Below, in pieces: positions 14,149-15,799 of a stretch of DNA of 15,799 nt (position 1 is its first letter; each line of letters starts with the position of its first letter). Under the pieces are notes generated by a model. The model was not told the origin of the DNA, did no database searches, and was given only the letters and a program-made list of their open reading frames with translations. Made by a program: the position numbers and the translations under genes. The DNA lies in the NCBI GenBank assembly GCA_030621995.1, contig JAUXGP010000009.1:1-15799 (forward strand), written 5' to 3'. The DNA is from Psychrilyobacter sp. (lineage in GTDB: Bacteria; Fusobacteriota; Fusobacteriia; Fusobacteriales; Fusobacteriaceae).

Positions 14149-14178
14149 ATTCCGTAGTATCTAGAATTTAAGCCTTTT
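14138..14178 (-). terminator. Strong bidirectional hairpin terminator, end of the tryptophanase gene
   Basis: A perfect 15-bp stem, AAAAGGCTTAAATTC (14138-14152) with GAATTTAAGCCTTTT (14164-14178), with an 11-base loop. It lies 30 bases after the tnaA stop codon. On the minus strand it ends in CCTTTTTCATTTTTTC and on the plus strand in CCTTTTAATTTTTATTT, so it can work in both directions. Confidence 0.85.
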
Positions 14179-14208
14179 AATTTTTATTTATTTAGATAGT
14201 ATATTGAA

Positions 14209-15606
14209 TTAAGAGTTACTTTCAATTGGAGCAAGTGAAGCTTGGAAATGACGTAAAATAGGCGGTTCCCATGTTATTTTATATCCACGCTTAATCTCAT
14301 GAGCTCTTTCACTTATAGCCACTATTGCTTCAGCCATTATATCGAAATGAGATTGAGTATACACTCTTCTTGGAATTGCTAAACGAGTAAATTCAAAATC
14401 AGCCTCTAATTGTTCATTAGTATCTGGATCATTTCCTAACATATAAGAACCTATATCACAAGTTCTTATTCCTGCTTCAATATATAACTCAACAGCTAAA
14501 ACTTGTCCAGGATATTCATTATAAGGTATTTGTGAGAACATATTTTTTGCATCTACAAATAATCCATGTCCTCCTATTGGAGCTTGATAAGCTATTTTTT
14601 CATCATCTAATTTTGATGCTAAATATTCCATTTGTCCACTTCTATATTTCAAATAATTTTCATCTATTCCTTCATAAAGACCAATAGCTAAAGATTCTAA
14701 ATCTCTTCCGGATAAACCACCATAAGTAAAAAATCCTTCCATTGAAATACAATTAGCTTTAATATTAAGAATAATAGGGTCATTTTTATCTTTTACACCT
14801 AAAAGACCACCCATATTTACAATAGTATCTTTTTTGGCTGACATTGTAAACATATCTCCATAACTAAACATTTCTTTGATTATTTCTTTTATAGGAGTAT
14901 TTTGATATCCTTCTTCATCTCTTTTTATAAAGTATGCATTTTCAGCATAACGAGCCGCATCTATATCTAAAGTAATATTATATTTTTTACAAATATCAGC
15001 AGTTTCTCTCATATTTTTCATAGAAACTGGTTGTCCTCCAGCCGAATTATTTGTTATAGTCATAACAATTAACCCGATGTTTTCTGGACCTTTTTCAAGA
15101 ATTATTTTTTCCATTTTTTCTATATCCATATTTCCTTTAAATTTACAACGATAAGAAGGATCCTTGGCTTCTTTCACAACACAATCGATTGGACGAGCCC
15201 CTGCTAATATTACATGAGCACGAGTGGTATCAAAAAACATATTAGATATAGCAAATTTTCCTTTTGTTAATAATAATGGGAAAAGAACTTTTTCTGCTGC
15301 TCTTCCTTGATGAACAGGTTGAATATAACCATAATTAAAAATATCGGTCGCTGCATCAAGTAATTTATAGTAACTCGATCCTCCTGCATATGATTCATCT
15401 CCTGTCATAACTCCTGCCCATTGATGATGACTCATTGCATTAGTACCAGAATCAGTTAAGAGATCAATATATACATCAGATCCTTTTAAGTTAAATAAAT
15501 TATAATCGGCTTCTTTGATTTTTTGAATTCTTTCCTCTCTAGTTAACATTTTGATTGGTTCAACCATCTTAATTCTAAATGGCTCTGCAACATACTTTAC
15601 TGCCAT
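14209..15606 (-). CDS. tnaA: Tryptophanase (tryptophan indole-lyase), PLP-dependent
   Basis: It cleaves L-tryptophan to indole, pyruvate and ammonia, yielding carbon and nitrogen and releasing indole as a signal. The 465-aa protein is a fold-type I PLP enzyme of the tryptophanase/tyrosine phenol-lyase family: [12 protein letters not shown] (7-18), [14 protein letters not shown] (46-59), [12 protein letters not shown] (96-107), [13 protein letters not shown] (184-196), D216 for the pyridine nitrogen, MSAKKD (255-260) with the PLP lysine K259, and [10 protein letters not shown] near the end. Tryptophanase is preferred over tyrosine phenol-lyase because of SAKKD instead of SGKKD and CDIGSYMLG in place of the arginine-containing segment that binds the phenol ring. 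The ATG at 15604-15606 has GGAGGG nine bases upstream; the frame is open to 15693, but those 29 residues have no family counterpart. It has its own promoter and terminator. No tryptophan permease gene is in view. Confidence 0.93.
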   Translation of the reverse strand: MAVKYVAEPFRIKMVEPIKMLTREERIQKIKEADYNLFNLKGSDVYIDLLTDSGTNAMSHHQWAGVMTGDESYAGGSSYYKLLDAATDIFNYGYIQPVHQGRAAEKVLFPLLLTKGKFAISNMFFDTTRAHVILAGARPIDCVVKEAKDPSYRCKFKGNMDIEKMEKIILEKGPENIGLIVMTITNNSAGGQPVSMKNMRETADICKKYNITLDIDAARYAENAYFIKRDEEGYQNTPIKEIIKEMFSYGDMFTMSAKKDTIVNMGGLLGVKDKNDPIILNIKANCISMEGFFTYGGLSGRDLESLAIGLYEGIDENYLKYRSGQMEYLASKLDDEKIAYQAPIGGHGLFVDAKNMFSQIPYNEYPGQVLAVELYIEAGIRTCDIGSYMLGNDPDTNEQLEADFEFTRLAIPRRVYTQSHFDIMAEAIVAISERAHEIKRGYKITWEPPILRHFQASLAPIESNS

Positions 15607-15683
15607 AAAACTCATCCCTCCAAAGTTATCATAAAAATAATTATAAATATCGTTTGACAAAATAACAACAGCTTCTTGAGAAA

Positions 15684-15712
15684 AGATTACCACTCAAAAT
15701 GAATAATGTCAA
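15684..15712 (-). promoter_or_regulatory. tnaA: Promoter of tnaA
   Basis: On the minus strand a perfect TTGACA (15707-15712) and TAATCT (15684-15689) are separated by 17 bases. Transcription from about 15677 gives a leader of some 70 bases, too short for a tnaC-type leader peptide with its Rho-dependent region, and no short open frame with a tryptophan codon is seen. Upstream, 15713-15799 is almost pure A/T with no gene. Confidence 0.65.
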
Positions 15713-15799
15713 ATTTTTCTTATTATTTATTTTAAATCTAAAAATAAATAAATTTGATTATATCGTTTTTATATTATATACTTAAAAAAAAAGAAAAAA

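Noticed and set aside
14209..15606. Tyrosine phenol-lyase as an alternative identity for the last gene
   Set aside because: MSAKKD and CDIGSYMLG agree with tryptophanase; the tyrosine phenol-lyase arginine in the latter segment is absent. The N-terminal half is shared by both families and does not discriminate.
15616..15636. Six-codon frame MITLEG overlapping the tnaA ribosome binding site
   Set aside because: It has no ribosome binding site and no tryptophan codon, so it is not a TnaC-like leader.
15723..15751. Hairpin TTATTTATTTT / AAAATAAATAA upstream of the tnaA promoter
   Set aside because: It is made only of A and T in a stretch that is nearly all A/T, so an 11-bp match is easily due to chance; at most it is an AT-rich upstream element.

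Overview
The window is AT-rich, tightly packed DNA. It carries a gene for the LPS enzyme LpxC, which implies an outer membrane, together with a tryptophanase that reads like the fusobacterial form and a large-type SRP RNA. Together these suggest a member of the Fusobacteriota (Fusobacterium, Ilyobacter, Psychrilyobacter or relatives). The phylum is an inference from gene content and remembered protein resemblance, not from a search.

Left part (1-5800), nearly all on the minus strand. Reading in the direction of transcription: an oleate hydratase gene with its own promoter and terminator; a cation diffusion facilitator with an acetyltransferase-like N-terminal domain; a PcrA/UvrD helicase with a good promoter; and, 26 bp further on, the start of lpxC, which runs off the window edge. 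A 3-methyladenine DNA glycosylase (mpg) is transcribed divergently from the hydratase and converges on the SRP RNA gene at 6434-6703.

Middle (6761-12138), minus strand. The four genes read STAS anti-anti-sigma factor, glycogen debranching enzyme glgX, RsbW-like anti-sigma kinase, then a membrane SpoIIE-type PP2C phosphatase with a dCache sensor. This is a complete partner-switching set (sensor phosphatase, kinase, antagonist) with a glycogen enzyme in second place, translationally coupled to the antagonist. The sensor domain has the arginine/tryptophan/tyrosine/aspartate pattern of amino-acid-binding dCache domains, so a link from amino acid availability to glycogen use is a reasonable hypothesis. 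No sigma factor gene is visible.

Right part (12500-15799). A two-gene plus-strand cassette encodes a 100-residue peptide, whose C-terminal half is hydrophobic and holds all five of its cysteines, and a 109-residue protein of unknown family. It ends in a hairpin terminator that directly touches an 817-bp IS6-family element. The transposase has a one-base frameshift and the element has no target duplication. Just right of the element lie a perfect palindrome, a four-codon open reading frame with a strong ribosome binding site, and a long bidirectional hairpin that terminates the last gene, tryptophanase (tnaA), which has its own promoter.

The most novel items are the peptide cassette and the glgX-containing partner-switching module. 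Neither can be proven from sequence alone. Most starts were set by Shine-Dalgarno position, and several therefore lie inside longer open frames.
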